Positions 1 to 9,258 of a stretch of DNA of 38,419 bases are shown here, one piece after another. This stretch comes from Deltaproteobacteria bacterium (GTDB taxonomy: Bacteria > Myxococcota_A > Polyangia > Polyangiales > JADJMO01). Position numbers and translations under genes: made by a program. Each line of letters begins with the position of its first letter. Positions within the stretch are counted from its first letter, which is position 1. The stretch covers positions 1 to 38,419 of the forward strand of contig JACPFM010000093.1 in NCBI GenBank assembly GCA_016182965.1. Direction: 5' to 3'. The notes beneath the pieces are model-generated. The model saw only the letters and a program-made list of their open reading frames with translations. It ran no database searches and had not been told where the DNA came from.

Positions 1-451
1 CTCGACTCCTCGCAAGAGACGTCTCGTGCGGCACGACCGCGGCAATCGCCCGACCGAGATCCGCAGCGCGGGTCAACCGCTATCATCTCGGCTCTCTCGG
101 TCAACCGGCATTTCGCGTTCGCCGAATGAGACACGCGAGAGGCGGGACGCGGCATCAGGCAATCTGGCGTTTTTGCTGGGAGTTTCTCGCGGCTGACTGG
201 ACGCTCGGGTGCGGCGCGGGCTACGAGAAGGTGCGACCACTAGTGTCGCTGCCACGGGGACGTGGGTGGTCGATCGTCGTGTCACGCCAGCCACCGAAGC
301 CGCTCGCATGTGCTGGCTCGTCGATCGATCGGATGCGGATCTGCCGACAGGCACACGTGCCGAACCGATCGTCCCGGCCGCGAGACGTTCGACGACTGGG
401 ACGTGCGGCGCGCCGCCTGGCCTCACGCGATCACGGAGGCCGCTCGCGAGC
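1..451. other. Non-coding or unassigned left edge
   Basis: No reading frame here has convincing composition or a recognisable protein; the open frames on both strands look like GC-driven shadows. The stretch lies downstream of the minus-strand glutaryl-CoA dehydrogenase gene. It contains a 9-bp direct repeat (GGTCAACCG at 70-78 and 99-107) and a possible hairpin at 419-441. A gene cut by the window edge cannot be excluded. Confidence 0.4.
419..441 (-). terminator. Weak candidate hairpin downstream of gcdH
   Basis: GGCCTC (419-424) pairs with GAGGCC (436-441) around an 11-nt loop, starting 11 nt after the gcdH stop. There is no T-tract, so it could equally be chance in GC-rich DNA. Confidence 0.2.
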
Positions 452-1648
452 TCAGAACGCGTCGATACCCGTCAGCGCCTTGCCGAGGATCAGCGTGTGC
501 ACCTCGTTGGTGCCCTCGTACGTGTACACGCTCTCGAGGTTCATCATGTGGCGGATGACCGGGTACTCGAGGAGGATGCCGTTGCCGCCGAGGATGCCGC
601 GGGCGATGCGCGCGATCTCGAGCGCCCAGCCGACGTTGTTCTTCTTCGCGAGCGAGACCTGCTGCGGGGTGAGCTTGTTCAGCTCCTTCAGCCGCGCGTA
701 GTGGAAGGTGAGCAGCTCGCCCTTCACGATCTCGCTCGCCATTTCGACGAGCTGCGCCTGGATCAGCTGCTTGGCCGCGATCGGCACGCCGAACTGCACG
801 CGCGTGCGCGCGTAGGAGACGGCCGTCTCGTAGCAGCTCTTGGCGGCGCCGAGCGCGGCGAACGCGATGCCGAAGCGGGCCTGGTTGAGGCACGAGAGCG
901 GACCGCCGAGGCCCTTGACGCCGGGCAGCACGTTGGCGTCGGGGACGCGGCAGTCGGTGAGGACGATCTCGCCGGTCGCCGAGGCGCGCAGCGACATCTT
1001 GCCGTGCACGGTGGGCGTCTCGAAGCCGTTCATGCCGCGCTCGACGAGGAAGCCGCGGATGGTCTCGGGGCCAAAGGCCTTGTCGCCCTCCTTGACCTTC
1101 GCCCACACGACGGCGAGGTGCGCGAAGGGCGCGTTGGTGATCCACATCTTCGCGCCGTTGAGGATCCACTCGTTCCCGTCGCGGACCGCGTAGGTGGTCA
1201 TCGAGCCGGGATCGCTCCCGGAGTCGGGCTCGGTGAGGCCGAAGCAGCCGATCGCCTCGCCCTTGGCCATGCGCGGGAGGAAGCGCTCCTTCTGCTCCTC
1301 GTTGCCGTAGCGCCAGATCGGGTACATGCAGAGCGAGCCCTGCACGCTGGCGAAGCTGCGCATGCCCGAGTCGCCGTACTCGAGCTCCTGGAGCGCGAGG
1401 CCGTAGGCGACCGCGCCCATGCCCGCGCACCCGTAGCCCTCGAGGTTCGCGCCGAGGAGGCCCATCTCGGCCATCTGCGGGATGAGGTCCTGCGGGAACT
1501 GCTCGTCCTCGTAGAGGCGACCGGCGCGCGGCAGGAACTTCTCGCGGACGAACCTCCGCACCGAGTCGCGGATCATCCGCTCCTCCTCGGTGAGCAGGTG
1601 CTCGATGGCGGTGAGCGCTTCGAGGGACAGCGGTTCGGCGATGTTCAT
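452..1648 (-). CDS. gcdH: Glutaryl-CoA dehydrogenase
   Basis: The 398-residue FAD acyl-CoA dehydrogenase oxidatively decarboxylates glutaryl-CoA to crotonyl-CoA. Visible family features are CFGLTEPDSGSDPGSM (flavin/substrate loop), WITNAPFAHLAVVWAK, and the C-terminal GNGILLEYPVIRHMMNLE followed by TYEGTNEVHTLILG. In the last motif the Glu is the expected catalytic base; this stretch is characteristic of GcdH rather than general acyl-CoA dehydrogenases. Length is normal. The ATG at 1648 (MNIAEPL) is preferred; an in-frame TTG at 1684 would add 12 residues, and neither has a strong ribosome site. It is the last gene of the aryl-CoA catabolic run and is separated from its upstream neighbour by 84 nt. 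In context it would dispose of a C5 dicarboxyl-CoA; lysine or tryptophan degradation is an alternative use. Confidence 0.9.
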   Translation of the reverse strand: MNIAEPLSLEALTAIEHLLTEEERMIRDSVRRFVREKFLPRAGRLYEDEQFPQDLIPQMAEMGLLGANLEGYGCAGMGAVAYGLALQELEYGDSGMRSFASVQGSLCMYPIWRYGNEEQKERFLPRMAKGEAIGCFGLTEPDSGSDPGSMTTYAVRDGNEWILNGAKMWITNAPFAHLAVVWAKVKEGDKAFGPETIRGFLVERGMNGFETPTVHGKMSLRASATGEIVLTDCRVPDANVLPGVKGLGGPLSCLNQARFGIAFAALGAAKSCYETAVSYARTRVQFGVPIAAKQLIQAQLVEMASEIVKGELLTFHYARLKELNKLTPQQVSLAKKNNVGWALEIARIARGILGGNGILLEYPVIRHMMNLESVYTYEGTNEVHTLILGKALTGIDAF

Positions 1649-1732
1649 CGCGTGCTGGGTATCGTGGTGGCGCCGCGCGAACAAGGGCGAAGGTCAAACG
1701 GTGGGACCCCACCCGCGCGACGGCGCGGCGCG

Positions 1733-2494
1733 TCACTCCACCTCGGCCTCGGGTCCGCCCTTGGTGCGCCGGGCGAAGCGTCGACCGCGTTGGCTCGCAT
1801 CGTACGTCACGCGTCGCACGCCGTTGACGAAGCCGACCGGTCTCACGCCCCGGCCGTCGTGGAAGGGGGAGAGCTCGAGAGAGTCCTCGGGCACCTCGAC
1901 CTGCTCGTGCAGCACGACGGTGCAGAGCGGCGTCCACTCCCCGCGCCGTCCACCGGGCTTCACCTCGAGATCGAACGCGGCGCGCCCGCTGGCGGCGGCG
2001 TCGGCGACACGGACGTCGCGGTCGTCCGCTTTCGGGTGATGCGGCGACGGCGCCCGCGCGCGCAGGCGCATGCGCACGCGGCCGAGCCCGTCGATGGCGA
2101 ACGGCGACATCGCGAAGTAGTCGTTGTCGAGGAAGTCGTGCACGTCGGTCGTGAGCAACGCCGGCAGGAGCGTGAACAGCGAGCGCGCGCTGGCGAACAG
2201 CAGGTCCTGCGGCGGGGCGTCGCCGCCGATGGCGATGCCGACCCCGAGCAGATCCGGCCGCTCGCCTCGTTCGAGGGCGAAGAACGCGCTCGACAGCCGG
2301 ACGAGCGCAGGTCCCGACAGTCGCGCGGCGATCGTCCGAAACTCGAGCGGGACGCGGCCGTGCGGGACGATCTCCGCGCGGTGCACGACGCCGTGCGGGT
2401 GGAACGGGCGCGCGCGCCTGAACGCGGCGGTCGTGAAGGCGACGGGCGCGGCGAGGACGCCGACGGCACGGCCGAGCATTTCCGAGAGCTGCAT
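1733..2494 (-). CDS. Catalase-superfamily-like protein, function unknown
   Basis: A 253-residue protein. The layout recalls the short catalase-fold family: a FHPHGVVHRAEI segment near residue 30, a PALVRLSSAF stretch, PDLLGVGIAIGG followed by QDLLFASARSLF, and a C-terminal LSPFHDGRGVRPVGF with YDASQRGRR. The last resembles the end of the catalase core, where an R..Y..S..QR pattern is common. I cannot point to a certain haem-ligand Tyr, so peroxidase activity should not be assumed. The ATG at 2494 begins MQLSEMLG. The gene sits 62 nt downstream of the monooxygenase gene and 84 nt upstream of gcdH in the same direction, so it may belong to the same transcript, perhaps dealing with peroxide leaked by flavoenzymes (inference). 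Confidence 0.55.
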   Translation of the reverse strand: MQLSEMLGRAVGVLAAPVAFTTAAFRRARPFHPHGVVHRAEIVPHGRVPLEFRTIAARLSGPALVRLSSAFFALERGERPDLLGVGIAIGGDAPPQDLLFASARSLFTLLPALLTTDVHDFLDNDYFAMSPFAIDGLGRVRMRLRARAPSPHHPKADDRDVRVADAAASGRAAFDLEVKPGGRRGEWTPLCTVVLHEQVEVPEDSLELSPFHDGRGVRPVGFVNGVRRVTYDASQRGRRFARRTKGGPEAEVE

Positions 2495-2556
2495 GGCCGG
2501 GGAGTCGCAAGCGCGATGCCCCCGCGCGGGGTGCGAGCTCGGCGCACCCGGACCGG

Positions 2557-4732
2557 TCAGGCCCCTCTCGGCGTAAACGATCGCGCCGGCGCGTACTGCG
2601 GCGGCCACGGCAGCTCGAACCCCTGCTCGTAGGCGGCGTGCCGCGTCCAGTACGGATCGTAGAGGTGGCCGCGCGCGATGACGCAGAGGTCGGCGCGCCC
2701 GGCGGCGAGGATGGCGTTCACGTCCGCCCACGAGCTGATGTTGCCGACGGTCATCGTCGGCACCTCGGCCTCGAGCCGCACGCGATCGGCGAAGGGCGTC
2801 TGGTAGAGGCGCCCGTAGACCGGCTTGGACTCGGGCGTGGTCTGCCCGGTCGAGACGTCGATGACGTCGCACCCGAGCGCGACGAGCGCGCGCGCGACGA
2901 CCACCGCGTCCTCGATCGTCGACCCGCCCTCGATCCAGTCGGTCGCCGAAAGGCGCACCGACATCGGTTTGTGCGCGGGCCAGGCGGCGCGCACCTTCGC
3001 GAACACCTCGAGCGGGAAGCGCATGCGCGCCTCGATGGGGCCGCCGTACTCGTCGTCGCGCACGTTGGTGAGCGGCGAGAGGAAGCTCGCCAGCAGGTAC
3101 CCGTGCGCCATGTGCACCTCGAGCAGGTCGAAGCCCGCCTCGTCGGCGAGCGTCGCCGCGCGGACGAACTCGGCCACCACCGCGCTCATGTCGGCGCGGT
3201 CCATCGGCTTGGGCACCTGGCTGTGCGGGAAGTAGGGGATGGCCGACGCGCTCATGATCGGCCAGTTGCCGTCGGGCAGCGGCTGATCGATGCCCTCCCA
3301 CATCCTCCTCGTCGAGGCCTTGCGGCCCGCGTGCGCGATCTGCATGCCGATCTTCGCCGGCGTGTGCCGGTGCACGAACTCGACGATGCGACGCCACGCG
3401 TCGCGGTGCCGCTCGCTCCACATCCCCGCGCAGGCCGGCGTGATGCGCCCCTCGGGGCTCACGTCGGTCATCTCGGTCATGATCAGGCCGGCGCCGCCCA
3501 TCGCGCGGCTGCCGTAGTGCACGAGGTGGAAGTCGTCGGGGAACCCGTCGGTCGACGAGTACATGCACATCGGCGACATGACGACCCGGTTCGGGATGAC
3601 CAGCTCGCGCAGCTTGAACGGCGTGAACATCGGTGGCGGCGGCGGATCGACCGGGACGGGCACGCCCGCCTGACGCATCGACTGCTCGGCGAAGGCGCGA
3701 TCGACCTCGCGGACGAACGCCGGATCGCGCACCGAGAGGTTCTCGTGGTGGATGCGCAGCGAGCGGGTGAGCATGCTGAACGTGAACGTCAGCGGGTCGA
3801 ACGCGCCGAAGTACCGCTCGGTCTCCTCGAACCAGCGCAGGCTGACCGAGGCGGCGCGCTGCACGGCGTCGACCGCCGGGCGGCGCGCGCGCTCGTAGCC
3901 CTCGAGCGCCTGCCGCAGCTCGCCCGGGCGCTCGACCACCGCGTCGCGGAGGGCGATCGCGTCCTCCATCGCCAGCTTGGTGCCCGAGCCGATGGAGAAG
4001 TGCGCGGTGTGCGCGGCGTCGCCGAGCAGCACGAGGTGCGCCCGCCCGCCCGACGGCCGCGCGACCTCGTGGGACCAGTGGCCGTTCTTCACGGTGGGGA
4101 AGGAGCGCCACACCGAGCGGTTCGCGATCAGCCGATGGTCGCCGAGCCGGTGGGCGAAGAGCCTCCGGCAGTACTCGAGACAGCCCGTGGTCGCTGCGAT
4201 CGAAGTAGAAGGTGAACGCCGGGAACGGACAGGTGGTCCCGAGCCAGACGAAGCGGTTCGGGCGCCAGTCGATCTCCGGCTGGAACGCCTCGGCGAACCG
4301 CGCGCGCATCAGGCTGTTGACGCCGTCGGCGCAGAGCACCAGATCGGCCTCGAGGAACGGCTCCGGATCGAGGGCCTCGGTCTGGAAGGAGACGCGCACG
4401 CCGAGCTCCTGCGCGCGCGCCTGCAGCACGTCGAGCAGCCGCTGGCGCGACAAGCCGGCGAAGCCGTGCCCGCGCGAGGTGAGCACGCGGCCGTGGACGT
4501 GCGTGTCGATCGCGTCCCAGTGGTGGAAGCTCCTCGTGATCGCCTCGTGGCTCTCCGGGTCCGCGGCGCGCAGGTTCTCCATCGTCGCGTCGGAGAAGAC
4601 GACGCCGAAGCCGAACGTGTCGTCGGCCCGGTTGCGCTCGACGACGTGGAGGTCGTGCGATGGATCGTCCTTCTTCAACAGGATGGCGGCGTACAGCCCC
4701 GCGGGCCCACCGCCGATCGACGTGATCTTCAT
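2557..4732 (-). pseudogene. Bifunctional aryl-CoA monooxygenase/OYE oxidoreductase, internal deletion and frameshift
   Basis: The fusion type is known as 2-aminobenzoyl-CoA monooxygenase/reductase or salicylyl-CoA 5-hydroxylase/oxidoreductase. The N-terminal part is an FAD monooxygenase (ITSIGGGPAGLYAA dinucleotide-binding motif; later LVLLGDAAHTAHFSIGSG). The C-terminal part is an old-yellow-enzyme domain (FTPFKLRELVIPNRVVMSPM, QIAHAGRK, VGNISSWADV, IARGHLYDP). The ATG at 4732 overlaps the creatininase stop (ATGA). After DRSDHGL (codon at 4181-4183) the frame runs into unrelated residues, while another frame resumes with the expected YCRRLFAHRLGDHRLIANRS from 4173. About 40 residues that relatives carry between these points are missing and the frame changes, near 4171-4183. 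Length 2176 nt is not a multiple of three. Everything else is well preserved, so this is a recent mutation or an assembly error. Confidence 0.85.
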
Positions 4733-5604
4733 GTCTTCTCCAGCACCGGGATCTCGCCGCGGGCGGTGTGCTCGCCCTCCTCGGCGAGGTGCTCCTGCAC
4801 CTCGGTGACGATCATCTCGACGAGCCGCAGGTAGCTCTGCTCGCCCTCTTCGCGCGACCCGTGGGCCGGCGCGCCGGTGTAGGCCCGCTCCATGCCGATC
4901 TCGGCGAAGGTCAGGTCCTTGCCGTCGGCCGCGCGGATCGCCGCCGACAGCGAGATGGGCAGCGGCGGCAGATCGATGAGCAGCTCGCGGCGCACCAGCT
5001 CCTCGCGCGCGGCGAGCACCAGCGAGGTCTCGTACTGGCCGGCGTGGCAGTTGCCCTGCTTGAACTCGTCGGTCAGCGTGCGGCCCCAGCGCTTGCCGAG
5101 CTGGTTGGGGAAGCTCACGCACGTCGGGCCGCGCTCGTCGCGGATCTCCTGCACCGCGCGGTCGATGGCGTCGACGTGCTCGGGCTCGAGGTGGTTGTTC
5201 ACGAAGGCCACGTGCGCGAAGCCGTCGTCGAGGAGCGCGCGCCCGACGTCGGCGAGCAGCGCGATGAGCGTCTCTTCGCGGAGGCCGATCGCGCCGCGGA
5301 AGCCGCGCGCGTAGCGGGTCACGCCGTAGGCGATGGAGGGCGCCACCGCCGTCGGCAGGCCGCGATCGCGGAGTGAGCGCGCGGCGCGCAGGCACGCTTC
5401 GTCGGAGAGGACGACGTCGGTGACGAGCGGCAGGTGCGGGCCGTGCGGCTCGGTGCTGCCGAGCGGGACCAGGGCGACCGCGTTTCCCCCGGAGACCAGC
5501 GCGGCGAGCTCCTCGGTGGTCAGCTCGCCCATCGCCAGCGAGCAGCTCGACCAGCCGCCGGCCGGCGCCGGGATGGTGCGGCCCGATTCGCGTTGCTCGG
5601 TCAT
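4729..5604 (-). CDS. Creatininase-family metal-dependent amidohydrolase
   Basis: The 291-residue product has the creatininase fold signature: LGSTEPHGPHLPLVTDV near residues 48-64 (metal-binding Glu, His, Asp), VNNHLEPEH in place of the more usual NGHGGN, and CHAGQYETSLV with the conserved His and Glu. Family members hydrolyse cyclic amides or formamides on a two-metal centre (creatininase, ArfB formamide hydrolase, MftE). The start ATG at 5604 has AAGGAG upstream and overlaps the ligase stop by 4 nt; its own stop overlaps the next start by 4 nt. Tight coupling to an aryl-CoA ligase and a dearomatising monooxygenase suggests it acts on a pathway intermediate, possibly opening the non-aromatic ring or removing the nitrogen (inference). 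Confidence 0.8.
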   Translation of the reverse strand: MTEQRESGRTIPAPAGGWSSCSLAMGELTTEELAALVSGGNAVALVPLGSTEPHGPHLPLVTDVVLSDEACLRAARSLRDRGLPTAVAPSIAYGVTRYARGFRGAIGLREETLIALLADVGRALLDDGFAHVAFVNNHLEPEHVDAIDRAVQEIRDERGPTCVSFPNQLGKRWGRTLTDEFKQGNCHAGQYETSLVLAAREELVRRELLIDLPPLPISLSAAIRAADGKDLTFAEIGMERAYTGAPAHGSREEGEQSYLRLVEMIVTEVQEHLAEEGEHTARGEIPVLEKT

Positions 5605-7238
5605 GCGCGTTCCTGCTCCTTCAGCGTCTTCTTGTCGACCTTGCCGCGGTCGTTCTTCGGGAGATCGTCGACGACCACGATCCACCGCGGGTACTTGTGC
5701 TTCGTCAGGCGGTCCTTGCACCAGGCCTGCAGCGCCTGGACCAGATCCTGCCGCCCGCGCGCCGCCTCGCGCGCGACCACGAACGCCTTGGGCTTCAGCA
5801 GGCCGGCGTCGTCGGCGGGGATGACCGCGGCGAGCACGACGTCGGGGTGCTGCATGAGGCAGTCCTCGACCTCGAGCGGCGACACCCAGAGGCCGCTCAC
5901 CTTGATCAGATCGTCGGCGCGCCCGGCGAACCACAGGTACCCCTGCTCGTCGACGCGGAACAGATCGCCGGTGCGGCACCAGTGGCCGTGGAAGGTCTCG
6001 AAGCTCTTGTCGCGGTCTTCGTGGTAGCCGAGGGCCACGGAGTCGCCGCGGACCCACATCACGCCGATCTCGTTCGGCGGGAGCGGCGGCGCGCCGGGCC
6101 CCTCGGCGTCGCGCGCGAGGATGCGGATCTCGTAGCCGTCGACGACGCGGCCGAGCGAGCCGGGCCTCACGTCGCCGGGGCGGTTGCTGGCGTAGATGTG
6201 GAACATCTCGGCAGACCCGATGCCGTCGTAGACGTCGCCGCCGGGGAAGCGCTCCAGCCACTTGTTCAACAAAGCCGGCGGCAGCGCCTCGCCGGCGGAG
6301 AGATGGAAGCGGACCGACGACAGATCGAGCCCCCCCTCGCCGCGCGCGCGCAGCTCCGCGTCGTGCTCGAGGAGCTTGCCCAGCATGGTCGGCACGTTGG
6401 TGACGATCGTCGGCCGGTGGCGCTCGATGGCCGAGACCAGCGACTGCGGCGTGGGGCGCTCGGAGAACAGGCAGGTGGTGGCGCCCACCGCGAAGGGGAA
6501 GAACAGGTTGGTGCCGGTCGCGTAGCCGAAATACAGGCGCGGCACGCTGACGGTCACGTCGTCGGGCCGGTAGCCGACGGTGCGCTTGGCGTAGACCTCG
6601 GTGTTGAAGGCGAAGTCGCGGTGCGTGTGCACGGCGGCCTTCGACTTGCCGGTGGAGCCGGAGGTGAACAGCCAGATCGCCGGATCGTCGCGGTGGGTCT
6701 GGAAGGGCTTCGGCGGAGGCGCGCCGGCCATCGCGTCGGCGAGCGCGGCGGTGAGCGGGAGCTCGGGCCAGTCCTGCCCCGCCGGGATCGGAGCCTCGGG
6801 GTCTTCGCCGGTCGCGGTCTCGGGGACGAGCAGCACCTTCCGCAGCGTGGGCGAGGCGCGGAGCGCGTGGTCGATGGCGGCGGCGGTGCGCGGCAGCGTG
6901 ATGACGCACGAGGCGCGCGTGTACTCGACGAGCCACGCGAGATCGTGCGGCGGCGCCTCGGGGTTGCCCATCGTGAGCACGGCGCCGATCTTCAGCGTGG
7001 CGAAGATCGACCACGCGAACGGCGGCGTGTCGGGGAGGATGATCAGCACGCGCTCCTCGGGGCGCACGCCGAGGTGCTGCAGCGCGCCGCACAGCCGCGT
7101 CGTCCGCGCGGCGACCTCGTCGTAGGTCCACGCGCGCGCGCCGTAGCGGATGGCCACGTGATCGCCCCGCCCCTCGCGCAGGCGGTCGAAGAGAAACCAG
7201 TCGGCGAGGTTGAAACGATCCGGGAACGTCGGCCTCAA
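5601..7238 (-). CDS. Benzoate-CoA ligase family enzyme (probable 2-aminobenzoate/benzoate-CoA ligase)
   Basis: A 545-residue adenylate-forming enzyme that would activate an aromatic acid with ATP and CoA. Visible motifs are the P-loop FTSGSTGKSKAAVHTH, the benzoate-CoA-ligase-type DGIGSAEMFHIYASNRPG (A5 region), WCRTGDLF, DDLIKVSGLWVSPLEVE, and a C-terminal PKNDRGKVDKKTL with the catalytic Lys. The ASNRPG context is typical of benzoate- and 2-aminobenzoate-CoA ligases. No ATG fits: the best start is TTG at 7238, which overlaps the upstream stop (TTGA) and has a GAGGGGGG ribosome site just 5' of it, giving MRPTFPDRFNLADWF. It is the committing step of the operon. Benzoate, anthranilate and salicylate cannot be told apart by eye. 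Confidence 0.88.
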   Translation of the reverse strand: MRPTFPDRFNLADWFLFDRLREGRGDHVAIRYGARAWTYDEVAARTTRLCGALQHLGVRPEERVLIILPDTPPFAWSIFATLKIGAVLTMGNPEAPPHDLAWLVEYTRASCVITLPRTAAAIDHALRASPTLRKVLLVPETATGEDPEAPIPAGQDWPELPLTAALADAMAGAPPPKPFQTHRDDPAIWLFTSGSTGKSKAAVHTHRDFAFNTEVYAKRTVGYRPDDVTVSVPRLYFGYATGTNLFFPFAVGATTCLFSERPTPQSLVSAIERHRPTIVTNVPTMLGKLLEHDAELRARGEGGLDLSSVRFHLSAGEALPPALLNKWLERFPGGDVYDGIGSAEMFHIYASNRPGDVRPGSLGRVVDGYEIRILARDAEGPGAPPLPPNEIGVMWVRGDSVALGYHEDRDKSFETFHGHWCRTGDLFRVDEQGYLWFAGRADDLIKVSGLWVSPLEVEDCLMQHPDVVLAAVIPADDAGLLKPKAFVVAREAARGRQDLVQALQAWCKDRLTKHKYPRWIVVVDDLPKNDRGKVDKKTLKEQERA

Positions 7239-8455
7239 GAATCCCCCCTCTGCTTCTCGGTCGCGATCAGGCGGCTCGCGATCACCACCCGTTGGATCTC
7301 GGTCGTCCCCTCGTAGATGCGCAGGGCGCGGATCTCGCGATAGAGCCGCTCGACCGCCACCCCCCGCACGACGCCGAGCCCGCCGTGCAGCTGCAGCGAG
7401 CGATCGATGATGCGCTGAGCGGCCTCGGTCGCGAACATCTTCGCGACGGCCGCCTCCTGGGTGATCGAGCTCGCGCCGAAGTCCCGGAGCCGCGCGGCGC
7501 GCAGCACGAGCAGCCGCGCGGCGTCGAGCTCGGCGCTCGAGTCGGCGAGGTAGCCCTGCACCTGCTGGAACTCGGCGATCTCCTTCCCGAACTGCTTGCG
7601 CACGGTCGTGCGCCGCACCGCCTCCTCGAGCGCGCGTCGCGCCATGCCGACGGCGGCCGCGCCGACGGTGACGCGGAAGGTGTCGAGCGTGGACATCGCG
7701 ACGCGGAAGCCGTCGCCCACCTCGCCGAGGCGGTCGTCGTCGGACACCTCGCAGCCGTCGAGCGAGAGCGAGCCGATCGAGTGATCGGCGACGAGCGGGA
7801 GATCGGCGCGCACCGAGAGGCCGGGCGCGCCGCGCGGGACGATGAACGCGGTGATCCCCTTGCGGCCCCTCTCGGGCGCGGCGTTGGCGAACACCACGAT
7901 GCGATCGGCGACCGGCGCGTTGGAGATGAACGTCTTCTGCCCGCTCAGCCGCCAGCCCGCGCCGTCGCGCACCGCCACCGTGCGGAGCGACGCGACGTCG
8001 GTGCCGGCCTCGGGCTCGGTGAGCCCGAACGCCGCGACCGCGCGGCCGGCGAGCGCGTCGGGCAGCCATTTCGCTTTTTGCGCTTCGCTGCCGAACGCGA
8101 CGATCGGCCAGGTGCCGAGGCCCTGCACCGCGAACAGCGAGTCGGCGCCGCCGCTCGCCCACGCGAGGGCCTCGCGCACGAGGCACAGCGCGCGCAGGTC
8201 GACGCCCCGCTGCGGCGCGGACGGGTCGACGCCCTGCTCCGGCGCGAACAGGCGGCACAGGCCGGCCTCGCCGAGCAGCGCCACGGTCGCGCGCGCGAGG
8301 TCGTCGTCGCCCTTGCCCGAGGCCTCGAGCGCGAGCAGCGCGCGGACGACGCGGCGCACCCGCTCGGCGAGCTCGGCGTGGCGATCCTCGAACAGGAACC
8401 CGAGATCGTCGGTCGACAGTCCCGGTCCCCTCCCCTCGACCGTGCGATCGATCAC
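7235..8455 (-). CDS. Acyl-CoA dehydrogenase
   Basis: A 406-residue FAD acyl-CoA dehydrogenase. AFGLTEPEAGTDVASL, KTFISNAPVADRIVVFA, RKQFGKEIAEFQQVQGYLAD and LRIYEGTTEIQRVVIASRL are the usual flavin- and substrate-binding segments; the Glu of YEGTTE is the expected catalytic base. The start is a GTG at 8455 inside the preceding stop (GTGA) with GGGAG upstream; the stop at 7235 overlaps the ligase TTG. It lacks the glutaryl-CoA dehydrogenase C-terminal signature seen in the 452-1648 product, so the two are not redundant. A role in oxidising a ring-derived alicyclic or dicarboxyl-CoA ester is inferred from the operon. Confidence 0.88.
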   Translation of the reverse strand: MIDRTVEGRGPGLSTDDLGFLFEDRHAELAERVRRVVRALLALEASGKGDDDLARATVALLGEAGLCRLFAPEQGVDPSAPQRGVDLRALCLVREALAWASGGADSLFAVQGLGTWPIVAFGSEAQKAKWLPDALAGRAVAAFGLTEPEAGTDVASLRTVAVRDGAGWRLSGQKTFISNAPVADRIVVFANAAPERGRKGITAFIVPRGAPGLSVRADLPLVADHSIGSLSLDGCEVSDDDRLGEVGDGFRVAMSTLDTFRVTVGAAAVGMARRALEEAVRRTTVRKQFGKEIAEFQQVQGYLADSSAELDAARLLVLRAARLRDFGASSITQEAAVAKMFATEAAQRIIDRSLQLHGGLGVVRGVAVERLYREIRALRIYEGTTEIQRVVIASRLIATEKQRGDS

Positions 8456-9258
8456 TCCGGCGCTCCCTGGAACCGCGGCGGCTTCTTGGCGACGTTCGCC
8501 TCGTACGCGGTCTTGAAGTCGGGGTGCATCATGCAGATCGCCTGCGCCTGCGCCTCGGCCTCGATCGCCTCGTCGAGCGACATGTCGTGCTCGTCCTCGA
8601 GCATCTGCTTGGTCATCGCGTGCGCGAACGCCGGCCCTCGCGCGAGGCGGCGCGCGAGCGCGAGCGACTCGTCGAGCGCCCTGCCGTCGGGCACGACGCG
8701 GTTGGCGAGGCCGATGCGGTGCGCCTCCTCGGCGCCGAGCAGATCGCCGGTGAAGAGGATCTCGCTCGCGCGCCCGAGCCCGACCACGCGCGGCAGCAGG
8801 TACGCCGCGCCCATGTCGGCGCCGGAGAGCCCGACCTGCGGGAAGACGAAGCCGAAGCGCGCGCTCGCCGCGACGACGCGCACGTCGCACGCGAGGGCGA
8901 TGACCGCGCCGGCGCCGACCGCGACCCCGTTGACCGCGGCGACGACCGGGCGACGCACGCGGCGGAGGTTGCGGATCAGCGCGCCGGTCATGCGCGTGAA
9001 CTCGAGGATGCCCTTCATGTCGCGCGCGAACAGCTCGGCGATGATCGCCTCGCGGTCGCCGCCGGAGCAGAAGCCCTTGCCCTCGCCGGTGATCACGACG
9101 GCGCGGACCTCGTCGGCGTCGCTCAGCCGCGGGAGGAAGTCGCGCAGCTCGGCGTAGACCTCGAAGGTGAGCGAGTTGAGGGTGCGCGGCCTCGACAGGG
9201 TGATGACGCCAACGCCGGCGTCGAGCTCGAAGCGGAACGTGGACGGTCTCTCGATCAT
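8452..9258 (-). CDS. Enoyl-CoA hydratase/isomerase family protein
   Basis: A 268-residue crotonase-fold protein. Oxyanion-hole segments are visible as GKGFCSGGDREAI and VNGVAVGAGAVIALACDVRV. The position where classical hydratases have the first catalytic Glu (PE[IV]) reads FPQVGLSGADMGAAYLLPR, so that Glu is Gln. The second, in the helix before the LTG turn (ASEILFTGDLL), is kept. This suggests isomerase, thioesterase or a specialised hydratase rather than ordinary beta-oxidation (inference). ATG at 9258 overlaps the MarR stop (ATGA). It is part of the eight-gene coupled operon and presumably acts on a CoA-bound ring intermediate. Confidence 0.87.
   Translation of the reverse strand: MIERPSTFRFELDAGVGVITLSRPRTLNSLTFEVYAELRDFLPRLSDADEVRAVVITGEGKGFCSGGDREAIIAELFARDMKGILEFTRMTGALIRNLRRVRRPVVAAVNGVAVGAGAVIALACDVRVVAASARFGFVFPQVGLSGADMGAAYLLPRVVGLGRASEILFTGDLLGAEEAHRIGLANRVVPDGRALDESLALARRLARGPAFAHAMTKQMLEDEHDMSLDEAIEAEAQAQAICMMHPDFKTAYEANVAKKPPRFQGAPE

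Noticed and set aside
209..2632. Long plus-strand open frame antisense to gcdH and the catalase-like gene
   Set aside because: Arg/Glu/Ala-dominated shadow composition with no domain; the opposite strand encodes clear enzymes.
2557..4113. Treating the OYE part as a separate intact gene starting near 4113
   Set aside because: The segment from 4113 starts inside the monooxygenase domain (WRSFPTVKNG), so it is the tail of the broken fusion and not a natural gene start.
4171..4183. Programmed ribosomal frameshift in the monooxygenase gene
   Set aside because: A simple shift would not restore the roughly 40 missing residues, and no slippery heptamer is evident.
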